64,000 nt of DNA. Source: Thiobius zoothamnicola. GTDB taxonomy: Bacteria; Pseudomonadota; Gammaproteobacteria; Chromatiales; Chromatiaceae. The stretch covers positions 744,001 through 808,000 of the forward strand of contig OY782758.1 of NCBI GenBank assembly GCA_963678215.1, in the 5' to 3' direction. The notes under the pieces are model-generated. The model did not search any database. It was not told where the DNA came from and was given only the letters and a program-made list of their open reading frames with translations. Made by a program: the position numbers and the translations under genes. Shown piece by piece: positions 8,783 through 18,012 of the stretch. Position 1 is the stretch's first letter. The number at the start of each line of letters is the position of its first letter.

Positions 8783-9703
8783 ATGCGGCATATCCCCGAA
8801 CAACTGGAAACCCTGCGCCAGGCCAGTGCCAACCAAGGGACACTCTATGCGCTGATGGACGGCGCACTGGCACCGGAGCTGCAAGCCGCGCTCATCGAAC
8901 ATCAGCCGCCTTTGGAGTACATCCCTCTGTTTCTGGGCGACGAACGCGGCACGCTCGCTCCAGTCAGTCCTTACCTGGTGCGTTTCAACAGCTTTGATGA
9001 CAGCTTGATGTGGTGGTTGTTGGATGAGGGACAAGGGAAATCCTGGGGGATTTATTTGTGCAGCGAGGCGGCATTAACCGAGTTGCATCACCATTTATTC
9101 ACGCTGCTGGCTGTGCGTGGTCTGGAGGGTGAGAAGCGATATTTTCGGTATTACGATCCGCGTGTGCTGCGACCTTTTTGGGAGGCGCTGACCCAGGAAG
9201 AAAAAAACCGGTTCATGGGGCCGATTCAGACCCTCCTGGTGGAGGATGAACAGGAACCGGGGTTTTGGGCGTATCGACGGCCAAAAGCACTAAAGCCGCC
9301 GCCTTATCCGCCTGCGCCTGAGGATTGGACCGAACTGCCGGAGCCTTGGTGGCAAATCAACCAAGCACAGCACGAAGCGTTGATGGATGGCTTTTTACAC
9401 AATTTTTTGCGGCGGTTTGCAGATTACCTATCAAAGACACGAGATGAACTGCGACCCGATTTGAACGTGGATTTCCACTCGAAGGAATACCAAGCCATTT
9501 TGGAGAAACAGGCGCGGTATTTTATGGAGCATGGGTTTGAGAAGGAGAAGCAACTGGCTAAGGCATTGAAATATGCGCATGTGTTCAGTCTGGATTTACG
9601 AGATCAGCTAGTGCAGAAAGTGGTCGAAAACGATTTTATGGCGATATCGGAAAGATTGGGTGTGATGCGGAAGATGGCAACGAAAAAGGAGGTGAGCCAA
9701 TGA
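8783..9703 (+). CDS. DUF4123 type VI adaptor/chaperone
   Basis: A 306-residue protein with a DUF4123 core: the N-terminal segment LYALMDGAL, then a middle WGIYLCSEA and the marker FRYYDPRVLRPF. DUF4123 proteins (Tap/TEC class) load effectors onto VgrG or PAAR and are not secreted. The gene lies between the PAAR gene and the putative JAMM effector, and overlaps the effector start by 4 nt, so the effector at 9700 is its likely client. The C-terminal third (about residues 190-306) is charged and helical and probably client-specific. Confidence 0.85.
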   Translation: MRHIPEQLETLRQASANQGTLYALMDGALAPELQAALIEHQPPLEYIPLFLGDERGTLAPVSPYLVRFNSFDDSLMWWLLDEGQGKSWGIYLCSEAALTELHHHLFTLLAVRGLEGEKRYFRYYDPRVLRPFWEALTQEEKNRFMGPIQTLLVEDEQEPGFWAYRRPKALKPPPYPPAPEDWTELPEPWWQINQAQHEALMDGFLHNFLRRFADYLSKTRDELRPDLNVDFHSKEYQAILEKQARYFMEHGFEKEKQLAKALKYAHVFSLDLRDQLVQKVVENDFMAISERLGVMRKMATKKEVSQ

Positions 9704-10587
9704 TGAAGAATGATGATTCGGATTTGGCTGGATTCAACAAAAATGTCTCTTTAAAGGATGGGACTGCGACCTGTCCGAGTCCCAGCCCTTCCGTCATTTT
9801 GAATGTAGAAAGAAATCAATTGACATTGAAGCATAATAAAGATTGTAAACTCGAAATTGTGGTCAGTCCTGCTAGTATAATAGTTGATGCGTATCGTATT
9901 GAAATTAAATCTATTTCAGGAGTAACATGGTGTACCTTGTCTAACAATAAAGTAGAAAATGCATGGCAGACGAAGATAGCAGGAACTTTTAAGCTCAGAG
10001 GCATCGTTACCGTTTGTGGTATTGAGCATTTTTCTGCCGAAAAAGACTTGGAGGTGCAATTCCCAAGCTACGCCGAGATTACGTCGGATGCCGCAGTTGT
10101 GACTGCCACCGCAAATGAGTGGCAGAATACCTTGACCGATTGTACTCAAATTCCAAACCGGCGCCGGGAACGAGGTTTCTGGATACGATTAAATACAAGT
10201 ACCAATACTTATGAATTTACTCCCACCGTGACCGGTGACTGGTCAGGGCCGGGTGGTCCTGTCAGCATTCCATTACCACCCAGACCTGCAGATTCACCCG
10301 CATATCCTTCACCATGCGATCATGGAGCCACCTATTCGGTTGCTTCATTCCATACTCACACGCCAACTGTTTTCCGTGTTGCTGCCACGCCCCCCGGCAG
10401 CACACGAGATGTTGGTCCATCCGATCCGGATCGTAGAATCGATAACAAGGATGATGTGCCAGGCGTGGTGTACGATTATGTCGAATCGCCTGGAGGTAGT
10501 GGCAGTATCCCAATGGGGCACCCTGAAAACAGTCCAGCTCAGCTCTATCATTCCATGGGCCGAAACCGTCGGAGCACACCCAATTGA
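9700..10587 (+). CDS. Putative T6SS effector with JAMM/MPN-like metallopeptidase domain
   Basis: A 295-residue protein I cannot place in a named family. Residues 30-130 look like a beta-rich Ig-like region. The C-terminal half carries what looks like the JAMM signature: E157 in RERGFWI, the metal pair H218-T-H220 in SFHTHTP, and S241-x-x-D244 in GPSDPD. The gap between HTH and SxxD (20 residues) is longer than in standard JAMM enzymes but similar to what I recall of DUF4329-type domains. No signal peptide is present, as expected for T6SS cargo. It is coupled by overlap to its DUF4123 adaptor upstream and to a secreted candidate immunity protein downstream. GC content is clearly lower than in vgrG. 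Enzymatic activity is inferred, not shown. Confidence 0.6.
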   Translation: MMKNDDSDLAGFNKNVSLKDGTATCPSPSPSVILNVERNQLTLKHNKDCKLEIVVSPASIIVDAYRIEIKSISGVTWCTLSNNKVENAWQTKIAGTFKLRGIVTVCGIEHFSAEKDLEVQFPSYAEITSDAAVVTATANEWQNTLTDCTQIPNRRRERGFWIRLNTSTNTYEFTPTVTGDWSGPGGPVSIPLPPRPADSPAYPSPCDHGATYSVASFHTHTPTVFRVAATPPGSTRDVGPSDPDRRIDNKDDVPGVVYDYVESPGGSGSIPMGHPENSPAQLYHSMGRNRRSTPN

Positions 10588-11213
10588 ACACTTTCAGAAG
10601 CAAAAGCATATTTCACTTTTCTATTGTCTGGATACTTTGGGCTTCAGTGGGTACTCAATCTGTAGTCTTGTCAAACGATAGAATCATATTTTTTAATCAC
10701 AATACAATGGAGGCTGACGCCGTGATTGATGCACAACAAGCACTTGAATTGGCAGTCCATGCGACTGCACAAAGATTGCAGAAGAACGCGGTTGTCAACA
10801 TCGTCGTTGAACCAAAAACCACACACTATCAGGTTGCCTTGAAGCCCATTTCGTCCTATGACGTCGTATCAGTCGATACTGTGATAGTGAAGGTGGATCG
10901 TGACAATGGTTTTATAATGGCAATAGATGAATTTTCCAGCCCCAATCCACGGCGGGAATTGATCAGGCAACTCCGTAACGAACCCATCATGACTGGCCTT
11001 GAGGCATATGAAACAGTACTAAATCTGATTGAAGGGTATGAAAATTATGACAAGTTTGGACGGCTTGAAGTTAAATTGGAGAAAGACCATTTTAAAGTCA
11101 CTTTACCTCATGCTTCCGCTGGAATCGACGTAGGCCGTACTTCTGACTATGCCTATCAAATATGGATTGATGTGAAGACAAAAGAAGTGATCAAAATACT
11201 TACTTCAAGCTAA
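10584..11213 (+). CDS. Putative periplasmic immunity protein with two PepSY-like repeats
   Basis: A 209-residue protein, TTG start with GGAG 9 nt upstream and a 4-nt overlap with the effector gene. This start gives a signal peptide or N-terminal anchor (hydrophobic residues about 9-29). The mature part holds two PepSY-like units: residues 50-116 (QQALELAVHA ... VKVDRDNGFIMAID) and 139-207 (AYETVLNLIE ... IWIDVKTKEVIKIL). PepSY domains occur in propeptides and are thought to inhibit peptidases. Position right behind a toxin-like gene, coupling and export all fit an immunity protein that neutralises the JAMM-like effector in the periplasm. The role is inferred. Confidence 0.55.
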   Translation: MNTFRSKSIFHFSIVWILWASVGTQSVVLSNDRIIFFNHNTMEADAVIDAQQALELAVHATAQRLQKNAVVNIVVEPKTTHYQVALKPISSYDVVSVDTVIVKVDRDNGFIMAIDEFSSPNPRRELIRQLRNEPIMTGLEAYETVLNLIEGYENYDKFGRLEVKLEKDHFKVTLPHASAGIDVGRTSDYAYQIWIDVKTKEVIKILTSS

Positions 11214-11271
11214 TACACTGTCGATTAAATAAGCGAATCAATGTGGTAAAGTAAGCAGGATACAGAAGCCC

Positions 11272-11444
11272 TCAACAATCGTATCGGTGTGAAATTGTAA
11301 CTGGATCAAAATTTGTCGTTCCAGTTGTTGGAAAAGTTGGAACCGGTTTGTCCGGGCTCAACGCAGTCAAATATATTGGACTTGATCAAGCCGACGATTT
11401 AATAACCCGCGTAAGACAGCAAAGCACAAAGCATTTCGTATAAC
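11272..11444 (+). pseudogene. Internally deleted, broken duplicate of the DUF5615 toxin gene
   Basis: Nucleotides 11272-11402 align with 11769-11900 (antitoxin end and toxin 5' part) with few mismatches. 11403-11444 then aligns without gaps to 12113-12154, the toxin stop codon and 3' flank. About 210 bp of the toxin middle are therefore missing. The copy also has an in-frame TAA at codon 4 and a 1-nt deletion (acgcagtc against acgcaggtc). It is a dead second copy of the neighbouring module. Confidence 0.85.
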
Positions 11445-11462
11445 ACGAATTCAGCCCGCGTA

Positions 11463-11510
11463 GGGCGGGAAAGCGGAGCGCATCCCGCCTTTCGAGTTTT
11501 CGATACTCGA
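11463..11510. repeat. Two adjacent hairpins before the TA operon
   Basis: ggcggga (11464-11470) pairs with tcccgcc (11483-11489), and tcgagt (11492-11497) pairs with actcga (11505-11510). The first has a GCGGAGCGCA loop and resembles short GC-rich palindromes scattered in many gammaproteobacterial genomes. Either may act as a terminator or attenuator ahead of the antitoxin. Confidence 0.5.
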
Positions 11511-11552
11511 ATGAATTTCTCATATCTACCAATTGAACCAAATCAAGCACCT

Positions 11553-11789
11553 ATGAACACACCAAATCACCAAAATCGCATAACCATCGAACCCGGAAAA
11601 CGCGGAGGCAAACCCTGTATTCGCTCCATGCGAATCACAACCTATGACATTTTGGACTGGTTGGCTTCGGGCATGAGTGAAGCGGAAATTCTCGAGGATT
11701 ATCCGGAACTGACTGCGGATGATATTCGATCGTGTTTGGCTTTCGCCGCTGATCGGGAACACCAATTATCAACGATAGTATCGGCGTGA
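11553..11789 (+). CDS. DUF433 antitoxin
   Basis: A 78-residue protein starting MNTPNHQNRITIEPGKRGGK; an upstream ATG at 11511 in the same frame would add 14 residues, but the family is usually near 75-80 residues. The sequence GGKPCIRSMRITTYDILDWLASG followed by EAEILEDYPELTADDIRSCLAFA is the DUF433 (VapB45-like) pattern: a helix-turn-helix DNA-binding antitoxin. It overlaps the toxin gene by 4 nt (GTGA). It should neutralise the DUF5615 product and repress the operon. Confidence 0.9.
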   Translation: MNTPNHQNRITIEPGKRGGKPCIRSMRITTYDILDWLASGMSEAEILEDYPELTADDIRSCLAFAADREHQLSTIVSA

Positions 11790-12115
11790 AACTGTTATTG
11801 GACCAAAATTTGTCGTTCCGGTTGTTGGAAAAATTGGAACCGGTTTATCCAGGCTCAACGCAGGTCAAATATATTGGACTTGATCAAGCCGGCGATTTAA
11901 CCATCTGGCGTTTCGCTAAAGAAAATGGTTTCACTATCGTCACAAAGGATTCGGATTTTCATGAATTGAGTTTGATTTATGGTAATCCACCAAAGGTCAT
12001 TTGGCTGAAATGCGGTAATAAACCCAGGTGGTATGTTTTAGGTTTGCTGCTTAAGCATCGGAATGAAATCCACGCTTTTGAAGCCGAGGAAACTACATGT
12101 CTTGAAATCTATTAA
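11786..12115 (+). CDS. DUF5615 PIN-like toxin
   Basis: A 109-residue DUF5615 (Mut7-C/PIN-like, VapC45-like) protein, GTG start overlapping the antitoxin stop. Conserved acidic residues sit in MKLLLDQNLSF, near the GLDQAGDLTIWRFAKENGF segment and in IVTKDSDFHEL, the positions expected for a PIN-type metal-binding RNase site. The pair is therefore a complete type II toxin-antitoxin module. It lies inside the T6SS cargo island between two effector units. A broken second copy is found directly upstream. Confidence 0.9.
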   Translation: MKLLLDQNLSFRLLEKLEPVYPGSTQVKYIGLDQAGDLTIWRFAKENGFTIVTKDSDFHELSLIYGNPPKVIWLKCGNKPRWYVLGLLLKHRNEIHAFEAEETTCLEIY

Positions 12116-12180
12116 TCCGTGCAAGGCGACTGAGCACAGAACATTCCGTGTAACCCAAACTTTGGAATAACTTCCTCCCC

Positions 12181-13242
12181 ATGCCCACCCTTCAACAAGA
12201 TCTGCAAACCATCCTAGCGCGCAAGCCGGACTATGGGCTGCTGGATCGTGCTGATGCTTCGGTGCCTAAACCCTCTCCCGAACCAGCTCTGGAGTTGCCC
12301 TACACTGAACACCAGGCCTCTTTGTCCGAATGCCAAACTTGGCTGGCACAAGGCCGTTTATACGCGCTGATCGACGGCCTGGATCTCCCCGACCTCCCTG
12401 GCCAGATCAACCAACGTCACCCGGATGTCGATGTCGCTCTGTACGACAGCCTGTTCGGCGCCCACCATGAGCTGGAGACCCCTCGCTTCACGCAAATGGA
12501 CACGGCGTTGATGGACTGGCTACAACCGGTGATGGAAACCGACCCCGGTTGGGGTTGGTGCCTGGTCTTGCGGGATGACCTCGCGGGTTTGTCACCGGAT
12601 ACCACCATAAAAACCCTGGTGGAGCATTTCCGACAATACCTCTGGGTCAAAGAACCCCAAAACAAACAAAAAAGTGAACCCGTCGCCGAATCATGGGTCT
12701 TCCGCCTGCACGACCCCCGCGTACTGAGCAACTGGCTGCAATGCGCCACGGCACCACAAATTGCGCATTTCCTGTCGCCCTTGCAGCATGGGCTGATTCA
12801 TGAAGCTGATGCCGTTCGGGTACTGACACCTCGCACCATCGAAATGTGTCCCAATACCGATCTGGCATCCCCGCCACCCTGGCCAGCAAGCACCTTTCAA
12901 GCCATGCACCGGATCGGTCAGGAAGACCTGTTGCAACGTTTGCAAACCCATTTGCGCGCGCAACACCCAAGCATTCGGGACTGGCCTGATGAGCAACTAC
13001 GCCAGTTTATGATGGAAAACGGCAATCGTGCTTATGACCAGGGTTTCAGGAATGAACAAGCCATGAGTAAATATCTGAGCCTTTGTGTTTTGTTGGGCGC
13101 GGATTTCGAGACCCGTGAAGATGGTCAATGGGCGCGTGACATGCTCGATAATCACGCGATACAAGGCCAACAATCCCGTATTGATCGCTTAATTCAGGGC
13201 GCTCTGGATTATCTGGATCGAACCCCCTCGGACGCCCCATGA
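12181..13242 (+). CDS. DUF4123 adaptor for the Rhs effector
   Basis: A 353-residue DUF4123 protein with a 50-residue N-terminal extension rich in prolines, then LYALIDGLDLPDLP, GWGWCLVLRDD and VFRLHDPRVLSNWL, the same core pattern as the adaptor at 8783. It overlaps the Rhs gene by 4 nt, so it is very probably the dedicated loader of that toxin. Sequence divergence from the first adaptor, mostly in the C-terminal third, fits different clients. GC content is high again here, in contrast to the TA module just upstream. Confidence 0.87.
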   Translation: MPTLQQDLQTILARKPDYGLLDRADASVPKPSPEPALELPYTEHQASLSECQTWLAQGRLYALIDGLDLPDLPGQINQRHPDVDVALYDSLFGAHHELETPRFTQMDTALMDWLQPVMETDPGWGWCLVLRDDLAGLSPDTTIKTLVEHFRQYLWVKEPQNKQKSEPVAESWVFRLHDPRVLSNWLQCATAPQIAHFLSPLQHGLIHEADAVRVLTPRTIEMCPNTDLASPPPWPASTFQAMHRIGQEDLLQRLQTHLRAQHPSIRDWPDEQLRQFMMENGNRAYDQGFRNEQAMSKYLSLCVLLGADFETREDGQWARDMLDNHAIQGQQSRIDRLIQGALDYLDRTPSDAP

Positions 13243-16200
13243 GCCAAACCGCCCAATCCGAACTGCTCTCCGCCTCAGACGCGGCGGAGCGCAACTTCAG
13301 CACGGACAACATCATTGGCGGCGGTTGCAAGGAATGCGCTTGTGAAGTGTTGGTGCGTTACCACTATGACAGTGGCAAGGGTATCCCCGAAGCACCTTTC
13401 GAGATGACCGACTCTAAAGGCAACGTCTATGAGGGTAAGACCGACAAAAACGGTCTGTTTAAAGCCGAAGACATCGCCTGCGGCGAATTTGACATTCTGT
13501 TCGACGAAGGCTCGGATGAATTCACACCTATCGAAACCGTCGCCAATAACCCGGTGTTACAGGCCAACCCCGAATACGCCGCACTCGCCACCGAATACTT
13601 CACCCTGTACGACTACCTGCACCAAAAAGGCTATGCCACCGCCGATGCGGATGATTGGTACGGCGACGATGATGTGGAACACGACATTGTCGATAGCCAT
13701 CGAGTAACCGATCAACAGGATCAACGCGCCCTCGAACGTTTTCGTGAACTGGCCCAACAAATCGAGAACGACAACGGCCCACTGGAAAAGGCCATCGTCA
13801 AAACCCATCACCAACTGGCTGGCGAAGCCGCCGACCACACCATGGTCATCATGATAGCGGCGGAAATCATCCTCGGTTGCGTGCCGGTGGTGGGTGACGT
13901 TATGGATATCAAAGACTGCGCCACCTGGTTATATGACGGCATTATCGGCACGCAAGGTTGCGACTTCGGCGATCCGTTTTATTTGGGTGAAGGTGCTTTG
14001 AACATGATCGGCTTCGTGCCGGTATTGGGCAATGCGATCAAGGGGAGTTGCAAGCCCATCATCAAATTTCTCAACAAAAGCGATGATATCGCCACGGCCG
14101 CGCGCAAGATTCGCACACTGGCCGACGGCAATCTGATTAAGTTCTTACGCAAGATTACCGGCCAGCTGAAAAAACACGCCGACCAGGCCGTTGACATCAC
14201 CCGCAAGATTGCCGACGGCATCGCTTCTTACGTCAACAAAGCCGCCAAATGGCTATGGGATAGCGTATTATCGGTGCTGCGGAAATTCGAGCAATACGCC
14301 AAAAAGCTGGTGGGCTGGATTAACGAAGCGGTTGACAACCTGAAGCAATGGATCGACGAATTCATCGGCAAGTTCTTCGTCAAAAAGACCGGCACCCCGC
14401 AACGCAAAGGCCACGCCCGGGAGACGGAGCTGAATGCGGGGGCGGACAAGGATGTCAACTCGGGGCGAAAAACCGACGCCGACGAAAACGGAACCCAAAC
14501 CTCGGATAAGGCCGAAAACGCCGAAACCCCCTGTCCGACTGGCAATCCCGTCAACCCTGTCACCGGCCACGTCTTCGAACACGCCCAAGACCTTGATCTG
14601 CCCACCACCCCCGCGCTGACCCTCAGTCGTCATTACGGCCCCGATCACCCCGCTGGCGGCTTGTTTGGCGCGGGTTGGCACAGCAATCTGGATATTCACC
14701 TGCGCGTTGAGGACGATGGCTTTTATTATCTCAACGCCGATCTGGCCGAGATCCACTATTACGATCCCGAACCGGGCGCGCAAAGCCGCAACACCCAACA
14801 CCCCGGCGAACGCCTCTGCCGCACTGAACAGGGCGCTTTGTATCTGCTCAATCCGGCAGGCCAACGCCTCTACTTCGGCTATGCGTTGGGCCGACGCCTG
14901 ATGCTCAGCGCCATTGAAGACGCCAACGGCCACCGCATCGACGTCCAACGTCGGCCCAGCGATGGTTTTCCTCTGGCACTGCACCAGAGTGACGGTCAGA
15001 TATTATGGTTTGGCGACGAACGTGAAGCCGGTGAACTTGATGCCCGTCTGACCCACATCCGCCATCAGGCTCAAGGCGTCAAAACCGATGTATTGCGCTA
15101 TCACTATAACGATCACCAGCAACTCAGCCAGATTGACGGTTTACTGCCCCACCACGGCGCGCGCTATCAATATACCCCACAGGGTTATATCCATCGCCGT
15201 GAAGATGCCTCGGGCCAAACCTGGAGCGAATACGATTATGACGATCAGGGCCGGGTTGTCGTCCAACGTACCGGCGGTGGGCATTACAATGGCCGCTTTG
15301 AATACCACCCCCGCCATACCCGCTACCATACCCCCACCGGCGGTTTGATCGACTACCACTATGACGAACGCCAACGGGTCACGCATATTGAAACCTGTTT
15401 GGGCGCTGTTTACGAGAATCACTGGCAGGAACATCGGCTCACCGTGCGTATCGACCCGCTGGGGCGCACAACGGCTTATGCTTATGACGACTGGGGGCAA
15501 CCGGTTGAAATCACCCACCCGGACGGGCGAACCGAAACGATTGAACGGGATGCACAAGGCCGCCCACTGGCTTATACGGATCCTTTGGGTGCCACCTGGC
15601 AGTATCACTATGATGCGCACGGCAACCTCAGCCAATGGGACGATCCGCTCGGTCAAAGCCAGCGTTATGCCTATAACGCGCAAGGCCGATTAAGCCAAGT
15701 CGATTATCCCGGCGGTGGTCAAAGTCGTTACGCTTACGACAGCGCCGGTCATCTCCGTCAGCTGACATCACCGGACGGACAAACGCAGACTTACCAGCAT
15801 GATGCTTTGGGCCGTCTGGTTGAATACCGTGATGCTGAAGGACATCGCCAGCAATGGTGCTACGCCCGGAACCACCCTCTGCCGTTGCCTGAACAACACG
15901 TCAACCCACAGGGCCATACGCAACGACAACAGTATGATGCGCAGGGTCGGGTCATCCAGCGCACCGACGCCAACGGCAATCGCACCGACACCACTTGGGG
16001 GCCGTATGACACCCTGCGCAGCCTGACCGATCCGGCAGGACGCCAATACCATTTTGCTTATGGGCCGAATGCTGAATTGACTCAGGTCACGAACCCATTG
16101 GGTGAAACCTACCGCTATGTGCGGGACAAGGCCGGGCGCGTCGTTGAGGAGTATGACTATGCCGGTGCGATAACGCGCTATACCTACGATCTGGCCGGGC

Positions 16201-18011
16201 GCTTGGTCCTGACACAAAAACCGGATGGCACGCGTATCACCACGGTGTATGACGAGGGTGACCGGCTGATCGAAAAAACCCTCACACCGCCGCAAGGCGA
16301 GCCGGTCAAAACCACTTACGCCTACGATGACGCAGGACGATTGATTGAAGCTCGTCAGGCCCAGAGTCATATCGAACTGGAACGCGATTTGTTGGGTCGT
16401 ATCACTCAGGAAAGCCACAATGGCCGCGTCCTGAACACCACCTATAACGCGGATGGCTACCGGGAAACCTTGCAAGGCGACAATCTCGACCAACATTGGC
16501 AATACGGCCCCGAACAGCAATTGCATCAGCTCACGCTGAATCACCACAGCCCGCTTCACTTCCAATACACGGCCCGGGGCCAGGAGAACTATCGCTACAG
16601 CGAACAGGGCTTTGGTCTGATGCAGCAATATGATGCGACCGGCTTATTGGCGCAACAACAGGCTGGCGGCAGAATCCCGGATCTGCCGGATTTGCCACCG
16701 CATGCCAGTACAATTGACCGGCGTTATGCCTATGATCCTGGTGGTCGCTTGCAAAGTCTGCACGAAACCTACTGGGGCAACAGCCATTATCAGTATGATC
16801 CCAGTGATCGCATTACCCGGGTTGAACGGGAATACCGGGGTTCCCGTCATTACCGGCAGCGGGAGGCCTATGACTATAATGCGCATGGCGACTTGCGCCA
16901 TGCCGGGCGTACGGCTTCAGGCGACGCGGTCACAGATCGGGCGGCGTATCGCCAGGCGCGCCGTTATCAGGCTGGTGGCAAACTCCAGCAAGCGGGTGAT
17001 ACCCACTATACCTATGACCTTCAGGGTCGTCTGATTGCAAAACGGGTGCATAAAAACGGCTTTCGTCCACAGATCTGGCGTTATCAATGGGCGGGTGAAG
17101 ACCAGCTGAGCCGTGTCGAAACCCCGGATGGCGACATCTGGCGGTATGACTATGATCCTTTCGGGCGACGGATCCAGAAACGCCGGATCCAGCACGGCAA
17201 ACACCATCGCCCACCGGTCGATCCGGATCGACCCATCCGCCAGGGCAGCGCTTATCAATGGGATGGCGACCGATTGATCCGTGAAGCGCCGTTGTATGCG
17301 GACGGCAGCGTGGCCTGGGATCAGGCCGACACTTGGCACTATGAGGCGGAGAGCTTCCGGCCCATCGCAAAAGAGCGCAATGGTGAATTGTTCTATGTCA
17401 TCACAGATCACTTGGGCACGCCCCGGGAGATGTTGGATGAACGGGGCAAACCGACGTGGCGCGCCCGGTTCAGTGTCTGGGGGGAAGTCATCAATCGGGC
17501 TGCGTGCAACGATCCGGACGACGCACCTACATGCAACCTGCGTTTTCAGGGACAGCAGTATGATGCGGAGAGCGGATTACATTATAATCGCCATCGGTAT
17601 TATGATCCCGCATCGGCACAGTATCTGAGTCCGGATCCGGTTGGGCTGGCAGGGGGATTGGCCCCGCAGGCGTATGTGCATGATCCCAATCAGTGGGTTG
17701 ATCCAATTGGGTTAATGATGGAATATCCTTGTGCTGTCTTCCCACAAAACGACTCTCAGATACAACATATCTTCCGTGATGCACCAGGTCACCTGGCTGA
17801 TACTCCTGAAAATAGGAGTTTACTTCAAGATGTTGCGAGTGACTCACATACTACTTTGGGAACAGACAGGTTTGGTAATGTTTGGTCTGCGAAAACTCAA
17901 TCTGATGGCAGTCAGGTATGGGTTCAGACTCGAAATGGTGTAATCCAAAATGGCGGACTGAACTCAAGTCCTCGAACTTTTAATCCTCAAACAGGGCTTT
18001 CTGGGAACTAA
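13239..18011 (+). CDS. rhs: Rhs/YD-repeat polymorphic toxin
   Basis: A 1590-residue Rhs effector. Order: a beta domain with CKECAC (to about residue 90); a helical and hydrophobic region with two glycine-rich membrane-like stretches (about 205-225 and 245-265); the Rhs entry motif CPTGNPVNPVTGHVFEHAQDL (about 428-448); about 1000 residues of YD repeats; and the core end YDPASAQYLSPDPVGLAGG. The self-cleavage motif PNQWVDPIGL ends at residue 1492. Behind it are 98 residues of variable toxin tip with IFRDAPGHL, DRFGNVWSAK and GSQVWVQTRNG, which remind me of small RNase-type toxin domains (family unverified). The tip is AT-richer than the core. It is loaded by the adjacent DUF4123 protein; no PAAR is fused. 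Confidence 0.93.
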   Translation: MSQTAQSELLSASDAAERNFSTDNIIGGGCKECACEVLVRYHYDSGKGIPEAPFEMTDSKGNVYEGKTDKNGLFKAEDIACGEFDILFDEGSDEFTPIETVANNPVLQANPEYAALATEYFTLYDYLHQKGYATADADDWYGDDDVEHDIVDSHRVTDQQDQRALERFRELAQQIENDNGPLEKAIVKTHHQLAGEAADHTMVIMIAAEIILGCVPVVGDVMDIKDCATWLYDGIIGTQGCDFGDPFYLGEGALNMIGFVPVLGNAIKGSCKPIIKFLNKSDDIATAARKIRTLADGNLIKFLRKITGQLKKHADQAVDITRKIADGIASYVNKAAKWLWDSVLSVLRKFEQYAKKLVGWINEAVDNLKQWIDEFIGKFFVKKTGTPQRKGHARETELNAGADKDVNSGRKTDADENGTQTSDKAENAETPCPTGNPVNPVTGHVFEHAQDLDLPTTPALTLSRHYGPDHPAGGLFGAGWHSNLDIHLRVEDDGFYYLNADLAEIHYYDPEPGAQSRNTQHPGERLCRTEQGALYLLNPAGQRLYFGYALGRRLMLSAIEDANGHRIDVQRRPSDGFPLALHQSDGQILWFGDEREAGELDARLTHIRHQAQGVKTDVLRYHYNDHQQLSQIDGLLPHHGARYQYTPQGYIHRREDASGQTWSEYDYDDQGRVVVQRTGGGHYNGRFEYHPRHTRYHTPTGGLIDYHYDERQRVTHIETCLGAVYENHWQEHRLTVRIDPLGRTTAYAYDDWGQPVEITHPDGRTETIERDAQGRPLAYTDPLGATWQYHYDAHGNLSQWDDPLGQSQRYAYNAQGRLSQVDYPGGGQSRYAYDSAGHLRQLTSPDGQTQTYQHDALGRLVEYRDAEGHRQQWCYARNHPLPLPEQHVNPQGHTQRQQYDAQGRVIQRTDANGNRTDTTWGPYDTLRSLTDPAGRQYHFAYGPNAELTQVTNPLGETYRYVRDKAGRVVEEYDYAGAITRYTYDLAGRLVLTQKPDGTRITTVYDEGDRLIEKTLTPPQGEPVKTTYAYDDAGRLIEARQAQSHIELERDLLGRITQESHNGRVLNTTYNADGYRETLQGDNLDQHWQYGPEQQLHQLTLNHHSPLHFQYTARGQENYRYSEQGFGLMQQYDATGLLAQQQAGGRIPDLPDLPPHASTIDRRYAYDPGGRLQSLHETYWGNSHYQYDPSDRITRVEREYRGSRHYRQREAYDYNAHGDLRHAGRTASGDAVTDRAAYRQARRYQAGGKLQQAGDTHYTYDLQGRLIAKRVHKNGFRPQIWRYQWAGEDQLSRVETPDGDIWRYDYDPFGRRIQKRRIQHGKHHRPPVDPDRPIRQGSAYQWDGDRLIREAPLYADGSVAWDQADTWHYEAESFRPIAKERNGELFYVITDHLGTPREMLDERGKPTWRARFSVWGEVINRAACNDPDDAPTCNLRFQGQQYDAESGLHYNRHRYYDPASAQYLSPDPVGLAGGLAPQAYVHDPNQWVDPIGLMMEYPCAVFPQNDSQIQHIFRDAPGHLADTPENRSLLQDVASDSHTTLGTDRFGNVWSAKTQSDGSQVWVQTRNGVIQNGGLNSSPRTFNPQTGLSGN

Positions 18012-18012
18012 G

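Noticed and set aside
15768..16628. 286-codon open frame antisense to the Rhs gene
   Set aside because: Lies wholly inside the YD-repeat region; long antisense frames are expected from its repetitive, GC-rich codon pattern, and the product resembles nothing.
14600..17650. Direct DNA repeats within the Rhs gene
   Set aside because: They are the coding repeats of the YD protein motif, not a CRISPR or mobile repeat.
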